Shown piece by piece: positions 48,921 to 58,075 of a DNA stretch of 64,000 bases. The translations under genes were made by a program, and so were the position numbers. Within the stretch, counting starts at the first letter, position 1, and the number at the start of each line of letters is the position of its first letter. Source of the stretch: Methylomicrobium sp. wino1 (GTDB taxonomy: Bacteria > Pseudomonadota > Gammaproteobacteria > Methylococcales > Methylomonadaceae); the NCBI RefSeq assembly GCF_003932755.1, contig NZ_CP024202.1, positions 3,596,001 through 3,660,000 on the forward strand. The letters are read 5' to 3'. The notes under the pieces are model-generated. The model saw only the letters and a program-made list of their open reading frames with translations. It did not search any database and was not told the DNA's origin.

Positions 48921-48994
48921 AGTGACTGAGATGAACTAAAGCGTGTTAAAAAACTATGATAGTTCTGATTATTATTGAAGTAGAGTTAAATGAC

Positions 48995-49126
48995 CTAATG
49001 CTCATGAAGACCCGGCAATCTCCCCGGCAAATGAAAGTGTGTGACATGGGCGGAGGGTGCGGTCACTCGCCCGACAGGACGCCGTTAATACGTCCATGTA
49101 GGCTCGACGACGGCTCCCTGCCGCCG
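48995..49126. repeat. Repeat family A copy, left half (split by IS4)
   Basis: Matches 9440-9550 nearly base for base, then is interrupted by the IS at 49127. The right half resumes at 50608 and runs to about 50680. The 11 bases CCCTGCCGCCG appear on both sides of the IS (49116-49126 and 50608-50618) but once in the intact copy. Confidence 0.8.
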
Positions 49127-50607
49127 CAATGCTGTTGACTTAAGCATCAGCGATCCGTTTTGATTTATCCTGCTGCCATTTATTGATGGGTTTACGGGAT
49201 ACACGAGGATGGGACTTCCTGGGCTTCTTCGGATGGTAATACTGAACGCGCGTGATTTCCACCAAAAGCTCCTGAAACACGTTGCGTGCGATCTCCGGAT
49301 AAGCTGCGGTAAACACCACGACCTCACTCGCCAATGCCCGCACGGCATTTTTAAATTGGGGCGTCGATAAGCGCTCGGGATCCGGGTCGGTGAGCAGGGC
49401 AATCAAGGTTCGACTGATCACGCACATGACCAGGACCGCCAACAGTTCTTGTCTTATGCCGTTTTCACTGTGACTGTGGAACGTTTCGATGTCGAGGTGC
49501 AATTTTTCATCACGATACTGTTCTTCAATACGCCAGCGACGGAAATACAGTTCGACCAGCGAGTCGGCGGGATACTGACGGTTATCGGTGAGATTGGTTA
49601 ATAAGACCGACAGCGTGCCGTCCGGGCTTTCCAAACGGACCGCGCGTAGTTTGATGCTTTTGGGGCCCGGTCGTTTCCGGCGAATCCGCGAGGCCGTATC
49701 CAACCAGATGACGGCCTCTGAGCAACCGGATTGCACAAAATTCTCGACCGCTTTAAAGGTCGATTGGGCCGGACAGCGGAACACGAAAGCCGAATCCGGC
49801 GAGGTATCTCGTAAGTAGTAAAGCAAGTCATAGCTGGGATAACCGCGGTCAAACAATAAGACCAAAGGACGATCGGGGAGCTGCGGTAGCAGCTCTTTCA
49901 CATCCTCGCGTTTGTTGCCTTCCGCTAAGGGACTGATCGCGCGCGCGATCGGTAACCGTCGAAAGACATCGAATGCGGTCGAGACCAGACATTGCGGATA
50001 GTGGCCTTTGCCGGGAACGGTCAAGCCGCTGTTGGGATCGAAGGCTTGGCGAAGTTCGGGCGAGGCCGGCAAGTGATATTTGGAACCGTCAAAAGCCACC
50101 GCCGTCATGCCATGCCACGTATATTCCGGCGCTTCCGGCCAAAGCGAATAAGCTAATTGCACACTATCGGCTAATAGATCAGCAAAGACGGACCACGGTA
50201 ATCGACTTCGGGCTTTCGTCACCGCGCTCCGATGCACGGCTTCAGCCTCAGGCCAACAACCGCTTCGCCGCGCTTGTTTGAAGAATTCACCGGAGTGGAT
50301 GTCCACGCCGGCGGATTTATCACCGGTGACCAGTGATAATACCAAGGTAATTAGGTTGGGTAAGGAGAGTTTGCGTTTGCGGGTAAAGTGCTCGGCCGAT
50401 TGCTTTTGATCATCGGCTAACGTGTGTGGAATTAAACGGCGAAATTGTTCAAGATAAGACGAAAGTTGGCATGAATTTTCAAAGCGATGTTTGTGCCATG
50501 TTTGCGGTGCTGGTCATAAATGAGTCTCTCTGTAGTGATGATTTCATGTGCTTATTATAATAAAAACAAGGTGTTATGTCTTTATTTTTCTTAAGTCAAC
50601 AGCATTG
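49127..50607 (-). mobile_element. IS4-family insertion sequence, 1481 bp
   Basis: Perfect 17-bp terminal inverted repeats, CAATGCTGTTGACTTAA at 49127-49143 and its complement at 50591-50607, flanked by an 11-bp target duplication. It has one transposase gene on the minus strand whose stop codon overlaps the left end. IS4-group elements characteristically have 16-18 bp ends and 10-13 bp duplications. The perfect ends and duplication indicate a recent insertion. Confidence 0.95.
49140..50517 (-). CDS. IS4-family transposase with N-terminal frame break
   Basis: DDE transposase. Catalytic blocks: VAFDGSKYHLP (first Asp), LVLLFDRGYPSYD (second Asp), and YFRRWRIEEQYRDEK, which fits the IS4 signature Y-x2-R-x3-E-x6-K exactly. 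A conventional start ATG at 50517 opens 12 codons ending ...TSL, then TGA at 50479-50481. The catalytic frame is +1 and coding-like from 50480 (ENSCQLSSYLEQFRRLIP, then FTRKRKLSLPNLI). The join is CTT TGA, so skipping one base yields about 458 residues. Without frameshifting, only non-ATG starts such as TTG 50345 remain, and these would cut off conserved N-terminal sequence. It is either a 1-base insertion mutant or a +1 frameshifted gene. Confidence 0.85.
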
Positions 50608-51229
50608 CCCTGCCGCCGACGCCTGTCAGTCGAACAACCGCACTCTCTTCGGTTTACGATTCAGGCACTTTCACAGTAATTTTAACAGCAATTCCCAGTT
50701 TGAGTAGTTTCGCCGATCTTAGGGACTTAGGTTGTGGGGTATGCCTGTCGAGGAATACCATAAACCCAGCACCTAAATTAGCCACGATATTGAATCATTG
50801 CCAATGACCTATGGAATATAGTTGCTGGGTAAACCTTCCATGGGAGCTTGGCGGCAGCTTGAACACCTAGGATGGCGTGTATTATAGGGTACCAACAGCA
50901 GGCGCTTTAGGCGATGCAGGGCAGAAAAATACTCCTGCATTTTCTGCATTCATTACATCCATGTAACTCAGCAATTGCTGAGGAGCAAAAATCTGCCCTG
51001 CTGCCGACATCCTCTGCAAGCACACCCACACCCTTTTTGATCCCCAAATTGGGGATTGCTGTAATTTTAAGCTTGAAAACTTTTGCTATCGTGGTACTTT
51101 GATCCATTCGAGATGAGTGTTTTAGCATTGCAATGTTTAATGCAATTGGATTAGGTTTGTACTGACTTTGCTTTATAGCGGTTAGAGACCTATTGTTAAC
51201 TATAATAACTAGAAGATTGAGAGGAAATT
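50608..51229. repeat. Repeat family A right half and further intergenic sequence
   Basis: 50608-50680 is the right half of the split repeat A copy. 50761-50833 contains the second palindromic miniature element with its TAAA flanks. From about 50900 to 51110 the sequence carries short inverted segments (GCAGGGCAGA ... TCTGCCCTGC at 50918-50927 and 50991-51000; CCCCAAATTGGGG). A short minus-strand frame across it is not convincing. Confidence 0.6.
50765..50829. mobile_element. 65-bp palindromic miniature element, second copy
   Basis: Starts CCCAGCACCTAAATT and ends ATATAGTTGCTGGG, flanked by TAAA at 50761-50764 and 50830-50833. It has the same ends, size and duplicated tetranucleotide as the element at 13864-13927, with a more diverged right arm and interior. 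Confidence 0.7.
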
Positions 51230-51772
51230 ATGAGCAGTGAAGACAACAATAACCAAGCTTCGGAAAGTGCCCAGGAAACAGTTGAAAAAGAGATAGCCCC
51301 AAAGAATTCTGAAGACAAAGCAGAATCATTTAAAAAAATGACGGGGGGTTTTTTGAGTTCTGCATTGAAGCTCAAGGAAGAAAAACCTAAGGTTTTTTAC
51401 GGTGCTGTAGGCGGTGTCGTAGTGTTATTGGGTATAATAATGTTCGGAGGCGGGTCGGGTTCCTCCGTATCCGGGCCGGTTATGAAAAACTTGGTCATCG
51501 GTCAAAAGTATGTTCTACAAGGTCCGAATGCTTACGATAAGGACTCCACAATACGATTGGTTGCCGTACCTGGTACGATTGCAGCCTATGATGATACAGA
51601 GGAAGACGATAGAGTAGGAGGATGTAAACATATGCCGGCTGGAACATCTGTTACTGTTCTAGGTTTTCAAGACGCTTTCGGCAAAAAAAATGCCTTCGTT
51701 AACGTAAAAATTGAAGCTGAAGGTGAATGCCAAGGCAAAACAGCTTGGACCAATTCAATGAATGTTCAATAA
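51230..51772 (+). CDS. Membrane-anchored hypothetical protein
   Basis: 180 aa, not recognised. An acidic, low-complexity cytosolic N terminus (residues 1-50, rich in Glu, Ser, Asn) leads to one transmembrane helix (VFYGAVGGVVVLLGIIMFGG, about residues 56-75). A Gly/Ser linker and a small extracytoplasmic domain of about 95 residues follow, with two cysteines (GGCKHMPAGTSV and GECQGKTAW) that could form a disulfide. The domain's beta-rich pattern recalls bacterial SH3-like folds, without a firm match. AGAGGAAAT gives a ribosome site. The tRNA promoter begins just 5 bp after its stop. Confidence 0.7.
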   Translation: MSSEDNNNQASESAQETVEKEIAPKNSEDKAESFKKMTGGFLSSALKLKEEKPKVFYGAVGGVVVLLGIIMFGGGSGSSVSGPVMKNLVIGQKYVLQGPNAYDKDSTIRLVAVPGTIAAYDDTEEDDRVGGCKHMPAGTSVTVLGFQDAFGKKNAFVNVKIEAEGECQGKTAWTNSMNVQ

Positions 51773-51776
51773 AAAG

Positions 51777-51804
51777 TTGACGGGCTAAAATATTCAAGTA
51801 TAAT
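51777..51804 (+). promoter_or_regulatory. Sigma70 promoter of the tRNA-Gly gene
   Basis: TTGACG (51777-51782), 16-bp spacer, TATAAT (51799-51804), then a GC-rich discriminator GCCCG as in stringently controlled stable-RNA promoters. It begins immediately downstream of the hypothetical protein gene and 18 bp before the tRNA. Confidence 0.75.
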
Positions 51805-51822
51805 GCCCGTTATTGAAGCGAC

Positions 51823-51897
<75 letters not shown>

Positions 51898-51907
51898 ATA
51901 ATTTATT

Positions 51908-51932
51908 AAGCCGCGAATCTCGCGGCTTTTTT
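51908..51932 (+). terminator. Terminator between tRNA-Gly and tRNA-Cys
   Basis: AAGCCGCG and CGCGGCTT form an 8-bp stem around AATCT, followed by a T-run. It would at least partly separate tRNA-Gly from tRNA-Cys, although no clear promoter is seen in the 12 bp before tRNA-Cys. Confidence 0.7.
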
Positions 51933-51944
51933 ATTTGATCATAT

Positions 51945-52018
51945 GGCTGCGTAGCAAAGTGGTTATGCAGTGGCCTGCAAAGCCATCTACGCCGGTTCGA
52001 TTCCGGCCGCAGCCTCCA
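51945..52018 (+). tRNA. tRNA-Cys (anticodon GCA)
   Basis: Acceptor GGCTGCG pairs with CGCAGCC, discriminator T (U73, a cysteine identity base) and encoded CCA. Anticodon loop CTGCAAA with GCA at 51977-51979; T arm GGTTCGATTCC. The sole tRNA for UGC/UGU in most genomes. Confidence 0.96.
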
Positions 52019-52026
52019 TTCTATTT

Positions 52027-52057
52027 AAAAAGCCGCTTCATTATAGCGGTTTTTTTT
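52027..52057 (+). terminator. Terminator after tRNA-Cys
   Basis: AAAAAGCCGCT and AGCGGTTTTT form a stem with a 7-base loop, followed by T residues. Ends the tRNA transcription unit. Confidence 0.75.
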
Positions 52058-52589
52058 GGCTCAAAATTTATCACGCTATTTCAACTAACACAGCCCGTCT
52101 TAAGTGGTAAATTTTTTTTAACCGCCAGTACTTTCTGTGCTTATAACTTGAATCCAAGTCCAAAAAAACTCAACACACGGACAGAAATCTTCAGGCTAAT
52201 TAAATTCTGTGCATTCGGATCCTTTGAAAACAATAGTCTATGCAGAATCAATGCCTTATGGTGAGTGTAATAAATAGGTTAAAATAGCAAGTTAAGAATA
52301 GTTTAAATCACTCTCTACTGCATAGAGAGCCTGACAGCTACTGCAGTCTTTATGCGTTGTCAGCGAATTCAGATAGATTCAACTAACGTTTCATTATCAA
52401 TGTTCATATTGAAACCGAGTTATACCTTTCGCACTTCAAATTTCGGCGATGCTTATAAGGAGGTGCCAGGGTGCTTGGCAAAGTGCCTACATGGAACGTA
52501 TTCACGGCGTCCTTTGACGGGTCCCCTGTGCCGAATTTTGATCTACGATGGGTATAAACAGTATCAGCGTACCTCTAAAGGAGTTTGAA
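52058..52589. other. Intergenic before gpmI, no gene recognised
   Basis: About 530 bp with only short open frames. One frame open from 52352 or 52548 reaches gpmI territory but is not protein-like. A clear AAAGGAG ribosome site at 52578-52584 decides the gpmI start. No promoter could be assigned with confidence. Confidence 0.4.
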
Positions 52590-54242
52590 ATGATTGAATT
52601 AAAAAAGAATACGGATTTTGCCGGACCTAAGGGTCCGGTGGTGTTGGCCATTATGGATGGTATAGGGATTGGTAAAAATCCGGAAAGCGATTTTGTGTTG
52701 CAATCAGCGACTCCGCATTTGGATTGGTTGCGTGAGCACGCCTTGTATACTGAGTTGCGCGCTCATGGCATTGCAGTAGGTTTACCGGATGACGGCGACA
52801 TGGGCAATTCGGAAGTCGGTCATAACGCGATTGGTTGCGGCCGTGTTTTTTCTCAAGGGGCATCCTTGGTGGGGAAGGCGATCGGGTCAGGGACTATGTT
52901 CGCGCCCGACTCGGTTTGGGATGAACTGATTCGAAACGTCAATAATAAAGAATCAACCTTGCACTTTATCGGTCTGTTTTCGGATGGCAATGTGCATTCT
53001 AATCTGAATCATTTGGAAGCGATGTTACGGAAAGCTAAGGAACAAGGCGTTAAAAGGGCAAGGGTTCATGCCTTGATCGACGGGCGTGATGTGCCGCCGA
53101 CTTCGGCGTTGGAATATGTCGAACGCTTCGAAGTTTTTTTACACGAGATCAATGTCCACGGCAGCGTCGATTTTTGTGTCGCCTCTGGCGGCGGGCGCAT
53201 GAATATTACGATGGATCGTTATAATGCCAATTGGGACATGGTGCGGCGCGGTTGGGATACGCATGTGAGAGCCGAAGGCCGTAGATTTGCGTCGATGAAG
53301 GAAGCGATAGAAACTTTCCGTAAAGAAAAGCCCGGCATATTGGATCAAGATTTGCCCGCATTTGTCATTGAGCGTGACGGAGAGCCGGTCGGACCGGTTG
53401 TCGATGGCGACAGCGTAATCTTCTTTAACTTCCGAGGCGATCGGGCATTGGAAATTACCAAAGCCTTTGAAGCGGACGAGCTCACCGAGTTTGATCGCGG
53501 CCCGAAACCGGATGTGTTATATGCGGGTATGATGCAATACGATGGCGATCTTGGCGTGCCTGAGCGCTATTTGGTGACGCCGCCCGCGATCGACCGTACG
53601 ATGAGCGAATATTTGTCGAACGCCGACGTAAAGCAGTTGGCGATTTCCGAAACGCAGAAGTTCGGCCACATGACCTATTTTTTCAATGGCAATAATTCCG
53701 GCAAATTCCCGACCGAGACATGGGTGGAAATTCCGTCGGATTCATGTCCGTTCGAGGAAGCGCCGCGTATGAAAGCGGACGAAATCACTGATGCCGTCGT
53801 GCAGGCGATCGAGAGCGGGGAATATAAATTTATCCGCTTAAATTATCCGAATGGCGATATGGTCGGTCATACCGGCGATGTTAATGCGGTAAAGGTGGCT
53901 GTCGAAGCCGTCGATCAAGGTATCGGCAGGATTATCGAGGCGCTGAAAAAGACCAGCGGAATTCTGGTGTGTTCGGCAGACCACGGCAATGCGGACGACA
54001 TGTGTGAGTTGGATAAAAAGACAGGCAAGCTTGTGCTCGACGATGAAGGGAAGCTCAAGCCGAAAACGGCGCATTCGTTAAATCCGGTCCCGGCAATCAT
54101 TTACGATCCTTCAGGGGCGGCTCATGCGAGTTTGGTCGAAGTGTCAAACGCCGGTATTGCGAATCTGGCGGCGACTTGTATCACGTTGTTAGGGTTCGAG
54201 CCACCGGAAGATTACGTTCCAAGCCTCGTGAAAGTCGGTTGA
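52590..54242 (+). CDS. gpmI: 2,3-bisphosphoglycerate-independent phosphoglycerate mutase (plant/trypanosomatid type)
   Basis: Interconverts 3- and 2-phosphoglycerate in glycolysis/gluconeogenesis with two Mn/Mg ions and a phosphoserine intermediate. 550 aa from ATG 52590 behind AAAGGAG. Metal Asp23 (AIMDGIGIG), nucleophile Ser74 (GNSEVGHNA), DGRDVPPTSA and SADHGNADDM are seen. ASGGGRMNITMDRYNANWDM and RRGWDTHV match the plant and trypanosomatid branch better than the 514-aa E. coli GpmM branch, and the length agrees. A hairpin (CCCTCACCT/AGGTGAGGG at 54274-54297) follows the stop. Confidence 0.92.
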   Translation: MIELKKNTDFAGPKGPVVLAIMDGIGIGKNPESDFVLQSATPHLDWLREHALYTELRAHGIAVGLPDDGDMGNSEVGHNAIGCGRVFSQGASLVGKAIGSGTMFAPDSVWDELIRNVNNKESTLHFIGLFSDGNVHSNLNHLEAMLRKAKEQGVKRARVHALIDGRDVPPTSALEYVERFEVFLHEINVHGSVDFCVASGGGRMNITMDRYNANWDMVRRGWDTHVRAEGRRFASMKEAIETFRKEKPGILDQDLPAFVIERDGEPVGPVVDGDSVIFFNFRGDRALEITKAFEADELTEFDRGPKPDVLYAGMMQYDGDLGVPERYLVTPPAIDRTMSEYLSNADVKQLAISETQKFGHMTYFFNGNNSGKFPTETWVEIPSDSCPFEEAPRMKADEITDAVVQAIESGEYKFIRLNYPNGDMVGHTGDVNAVKVAVEAVDQGIGRIIEALKKTSGILVCSADHGNADDMCELDKKTGKLVLDDEGKLKPKTAHSLNPVPAIIYDPSGAAHASLVEVSNAGIANLAATCITLLGFEPPEDYVPSLVKVG

Positions 54243-54768
54243 GGAATGAGTATGAAATAACTGAGTTATGATTCCCTCACCTCACGCTAGGTGAGGGAAA
54301 GTCGCTGACGTTCAATATCCGCGGATTTATCAAACAACTTCGCTCCAAAATATTCGATAACCTCTGTTCAGCGAGATTAATACTTGGTGACAAAAGCTTC
54401 TATCCTAAATTCGGCAGTTTAACCATGAAGCGCATGAAGTTCATGATGTATTTCGAGAGATTACCTAAGAAATAAGCACGAAATAAGTTAGACTTTTGAT
54501 TCCCTCATCCAATCCTCTCTCAGTGAATAAAAAGATGAGTGCATCGTTCCCACGCTCCGCGCGGGAATGCATCCCGAGCCGCAGAGCGGCTCGGGGACGC
54601 TAGAGCGTCCCCGTCCAGGTTCCCACGCAGAGCATGGGAACCATTTGTAGAAGTTATTTCATGCTCGTTCCTAAGTTTTCTTTCTAACCTCATTAGATGA
54701 ACGAAGACGCTATTTCTTCATGATCTTCATGGTGAAATGCTTTTTCTAGGCATATGCCCTCAGGCATT
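54243..54768. repeat. Intergenic repeats after gpmI
   Basis: Contains three members of the GGAAYRWGYAYGAAATAA repeat family (54242, 54467 and, inverted, 54650), each of the two direct copies followed by TTTGATTCCCTCA-type sequence. A hairpin lies at 54274-54297. A REP-like palindromic cluster occupies 54541-54642 (TTCCCACGCTCCGCGCGGGA, GCCGCAGAGCGGC, GGACGCTAGAGCGTCC). No gene. Confidence 0.6.
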
Positions 54769-56718
54769 CTATCGACCGATCAAATCCAGATATTCGGATT
54801 CGCTCAGTATGCGGACGCCGTGTATTTCGGCGGCATTTAATTTTGTTGCACCTACTTTTTCCCCGATGACCAAATAGTCGGTTTTTCCGCTGACCGCGCT
54901 ACCGACTTTCGCGCCCATCGCTTTGGCTTCGCGAATCATATCCTCGCGCGAGCCTTGCTGCATCGTTCCGGTAAATACCAAGGATTTTCCGGCAATGGGG
55001 CTTTGTTCCGCAGGTATTTCCTTGGTTTTGGTTTCGTTCAAGACAAAGCCTAAACGATACAACCGGTTGAACAACGGCTCGATTTTTTTCAAACCTTTCA
55101 GCACGACATCGGCGGTTTTTTCGGCGAAGCCTTCGAGCGCGACGATTTCTTCTTCGCTCAGCGAAAAGATTTCCGGTAAACGGTAGTGCGCGAGAAGTTT
55201 TTCGCAGTTGCCAAGCCCCATTCGGAATACGCCGAATGCGGCTAAAAATCGCCAATCCTCGATCGGTTCGGACAAGCTGCGCTGCAATTGATCGACTAAA
55301 TTTTGCGACTGTTTCGGGCCGAAACCCATCGCTTCGAAATCCGATGCGTTGAGTTGGTAGATTTTATCGATCGTTCGGATATTGTTATCGTAAAGTTTGG
55401 CGATCGTCGCAGGGCCGAAGCCGTCGTTATTGCCGAGAACCCGAAAAAAATGTTCAATCGAATGACTGACCTGAGCGGGGCAATCGAAATTGTTCGTGCA
55501 GTATATAAAGTCGCCGTCCCAAACCAGCTCGCTGCCGCAACTCGGACATTGTTCCGGAAGAGCCGGTTCGGCAGGCGTAATGACTTCCTCGATTTTCGGA
55601 ATGACCTCGCCGCTTCGGGCGAGCTTGATCAACGCGCCGGGACCGATGCCTTTGTCGACGACCATTTTATAATGGTGAGCGGTCGCCCGTTGCAATAGCG
55701 CGCCGCTTAAGCGGATCGGCTCGACTTCGACAACCGGGGTGATACGGCCTGAGCGCGAAGTTTGCGGTACCACACGAATGATTTTGACTTCGGCGGTCGC
55801 GACATTTTCTTTGTAGGCGATTTGCCAGCGATGATGATGGCGGGTGGCGCCCATATGTTCTTTGATTCTTTCGTCGGTAATTTCGAGTATCACACCGTCG
55901 ACGTCATAATCTACCGCATGCCAGATTTGTTTAACGATCTCATCGAAGCGCTCGGCAAGTTCTGTCCAAATGCCAAGCCAAGCGGGTAGCTTCGCAAATG
56001 GAAAAAATACTGCGGCTTGATCTTTTATCGCCTGTTCCGCGTGTTGTTCCAGTTCTTTTTCCTTGATGACGCTGGCTTGAAAGTTCCGAGTGTTATCGAA
56101 AAACTCGGACAAATGCCGTTGAAAGTAGGTTTTATTGACGACGATTTCGCCGGCTCCCAGGCCGCGGGGGCCATTATCCGCGACCTGTAAGCCGCGCTCG
56201 AAGACGCGTGTAATATCGGTGCCTTTTCTGCCGTCGCCGCGCGTATAAAGTCGTTCGCCGTCGTCATAGGCCGCATAGCCGTCTAATTTCGGCGTGACTT
56301 TGAAAACGACCGAATCGAAATCGATGTCCAGCTCTTCGGCCGCTTTTTGGATGCGCTTGGTCCAATTCTCGATTTCGCTCTGATTATAGGCTTTGTCGGT
56401 CGATAGCATTCTGACCGGTAATTCAACCGTTTTACCGGCAAACGCCGATTCCGGTTCGACGCGCGATACGAGAGCGTGCTTAGGATGACGGTGTTTTAGT
56501 TCGGCGATAAAAGTAAAGTCGTACTCGGCATCGCTAATCAGTGCATCGCCGCCTCGATACAAGGCATTGGCTATCTCGATGAATTCGATGAGTTCCTTGT
56601 CGTTGAGTTTCGCTTCGTCGGTCGCGCGCGAGGCGATTGCCCATAGTTTTTCTTCGTTCAGATGTTTTAATTGAACATTTGAGTGCTCGAGAATGTCTTT
56701 TTGATTATTGCTTAGCAT
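54769..56718 (-). CDS. Divergent NAD+-dependent DNA ligase (LigA family)
   Basis: 649-aa NAD+ ligase with all the usual modules in order. Ia NMN-binding region (ISDAEYDFTFIAEL), adenylation domain with nucleophile Lys144 in TPKLDGYAAY, DVDGVILEI and RWQIAYKE, OB fold, four-Cys zinc finger (CPSCGSEL ... CTNNFDCPAQ), HhH domain and C-terminal BRCT (KSLVFTGTMQQGSREDMIREA). The sequence departs from canonical LigA in several usually fixed motifs: KLDGYA rather than KxDGxA context, LSTDKAYN in place of SLDNAFS, and DGVILE rather than DGVVIK. It may be a second ligase rather than the essential LigA. Transcribed opposite to gpmI. Confidence 0.85.
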   Translation of the reverse strand: MLSNNQKDILEHSNVQLKHLNEEKLWAIASRATDEAKLNDKELIEFIEIANALYRGGDALISDAEYDFTFIAELKHRHPKHALVSRVEPESAFAGKTVELPVRMLSTDKAYNQSEIENWTKRIQKAAEELDIDFDSVVFKVTPKLDGYAAYDDGERLYTRGDGRKGTDITRVFERGLQVADNGPRGLGAGEIVVNKTYFQRHLSEFFDNTRNFQASVIKEKELEQHAEQAIKDQAAVFFPFAKLPAWLGIWTELAERFDEIVKQIWHAVDYDVDGVILEITDERIKEHMGATRHHHRWQIAYKENVATAEVKIIRVVPQTSRSGRITPVVEVEPIRLSGALLQRATAHHYKMVVDKGIGPGALIKLARSGEVIPKIEEVITPAEPALPEQCPSCGSELVWDGDFIYCTNNFDCPAQVSHSIEHFFRVLGNNDGFGPATIAKLYDNNIRTIDKIYQLNASDFEAMGFGPKQSQNLVDQLQRSLSEPIEDWRFLAAFGVFRMGLGNCEKLLAHYRLPEIFSLSEEEIVALEGFAEKTADVVLKGLKKIEPLFNRLYRLGFVLNETKTKEIPAEQSPIAGKSLVFTGTMQQGSREDMIREAKAMGAKVGSAVSGKTDYLVIGEKVGATKLNAAEIHGVRILSESEYLDLIGR

Positions 56719-56970
56719 CGGCGGATTGATTGAATAAGATTCTATGGCGAATACGGCCGAAATTATAGCCGATATCGCAATAGGGCGCCTCTGTATGCCT
56801 GATGATCGGTATGCGGAAGGTATTATTGCCGGTTAGTGCTCAAAATGCCGAAAAATATTTCCACAAATATTATGCGGCACTGGTTTTTGTGTGTTAGATT
56901 TGACGAAAGTTTCATGTGCTTGGAAGTTTTTAGCGCTCTACTCCATTTCCACTCATCCATGAGCCTGTCA

Positions 56971-58071
56971 ATGCCGGAAAACTCTAACGCTAAAATACTG
57001 ATCGTCGACGACTCGCCGGAAAATTTATGCGTTCTCAGCGATTTACTACAAACTCAATTTCAAGTGCGCGTTGCCACATCCGGAGAGAAGGCCTTGCGTA
57101 TTGCAGGTACTGCGCCTCATCCCGATTTGATTTTGCTCGATGTGATGATGCCGGGTATGGACGGTTATCAAGTATTCGAGCATTTACGTGCCGATTCGGC
57201 CACGCGAGATATTCCGATTATTTTTGTCACCGCGATGGACAGTGAAGAAGCGCAGCTCCAAGGTTTGGACTCCGGTGCGGTCGATTATATTACCAAACCG
57301 ATTTCGCCTCCTATCGTCATGGCGCGCGTTCGAATTCAATTAGAACTTAAACAAGCGCGCGATCGCTTGTCGCATCAAAATTCCTGGTTGGAGGCTGAGA
57401 TTGCGCGGCGTATGGCGGAAAACGAGTTGGTACAAGAAGTCAGTATCAGGGCTCTCGCCCATCTGGCCGAAGCGCGCGATCCCGAAACCGGCAATCATAT
57501 TTTGCGCACCCAAGGTTATGTGCAGGAGTTGGCCATGGCTTTGCAAAATTGCCCAGGATTTTGCGATGTGCTGACCGATAAATTTATCAAGCTATTGAGT
57601 CGTTCGGCGCCGTTGCACGATATCGGCAAGGTCGGTATTCCCGATGCCATCTTGCTAAAACCGGGGCCATTGACACCTGCCGAATGGGCCGTGATGAAGA
57701 CGCATGCCCGTATCGGTAGCGAAGCGATAGAAATGGCCGAACAAGAAGCCGCGGGACAAGTCGAATTTTTGTCGTTGGCCAAGGAAATAGCCCATTGGCA
57801 TCATGAAAAATGGGACGGTTCCGGTTATCCGGATGGCTTATCCGGCGAAAGCATACCGATTTCTGCGCGCATCATGGCGCTGGCCGATGTATTCGATGCT
57901 TTGATTTCTCCGCGTGTATATAAGGCACCGATGAGTTACGGTGAAGCCAGGGGCATTATTGCTTCGGGGCGCGGCAGTCATTTCGACCCGGCCATGGTCG
58001 ATGTGTTTTTGAAGCATTTCGATGTCTTTTGCAAAATAGCCGACCGATATAGCGATTCGGTAATGGTATAA
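56971..58071 (+). CDS. Response regulator with HD-GYP c-di-GMP phosphodiesterase domain
   Basis: Receiver domain (residues about 8-125, phosphoacceptor Asp57 in LILLDVMMPGMDGY, acidic pair IVDDS, Lys in DYITKP), coiled-coil linker, then an HD-GYP domain (about 150-355). The latter contains HDIGKVGIP, HHEKWDGSGYPDGL and ARIMALADVFDAL, the metal and c-di-GMP hydrolysis signatures of the RpfG type. 366 aa from ATG 56971; ATG 56959 and an open frame to 56836 are alternatives, and no start has a good ribosome site. Ends 4 bp before the next gene, suggesting co-transcription with the PAS protein. Confidence 0.9.
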   Translation: MPENSNAKILIVDDSPENLCVLSDLLQTQFQVRVATSGEKALRIAGTAPHPDLILLDVMMPGMDGYQVFEHLRADSATRDIPIIFVTAMDSEEAQLQGLDSGAVDYITKPISPPIVMARVRIQLELKQARDRLSHQNSWLEAEIARRMAENELVQEVSIRALAHLAEARDPETGNHILRTQGYVQELAMALQNCPGFCDVLTDKFIKLLSRSAPLHDIGKVGIPDAILLKPGPLTPAEWAVMKTHARIGSEAIEMAEQEAAGQVEFLSLAKEIAHWHHEKWDGSGYPDGLSGESIPISARIMALADVFDALISPRVYKAPMSYGEARGIIASGRGSHFDPAMVDVFLKHFDVFCKIADRYSDSVMV

Positions 58072-58075
58072 CAAA

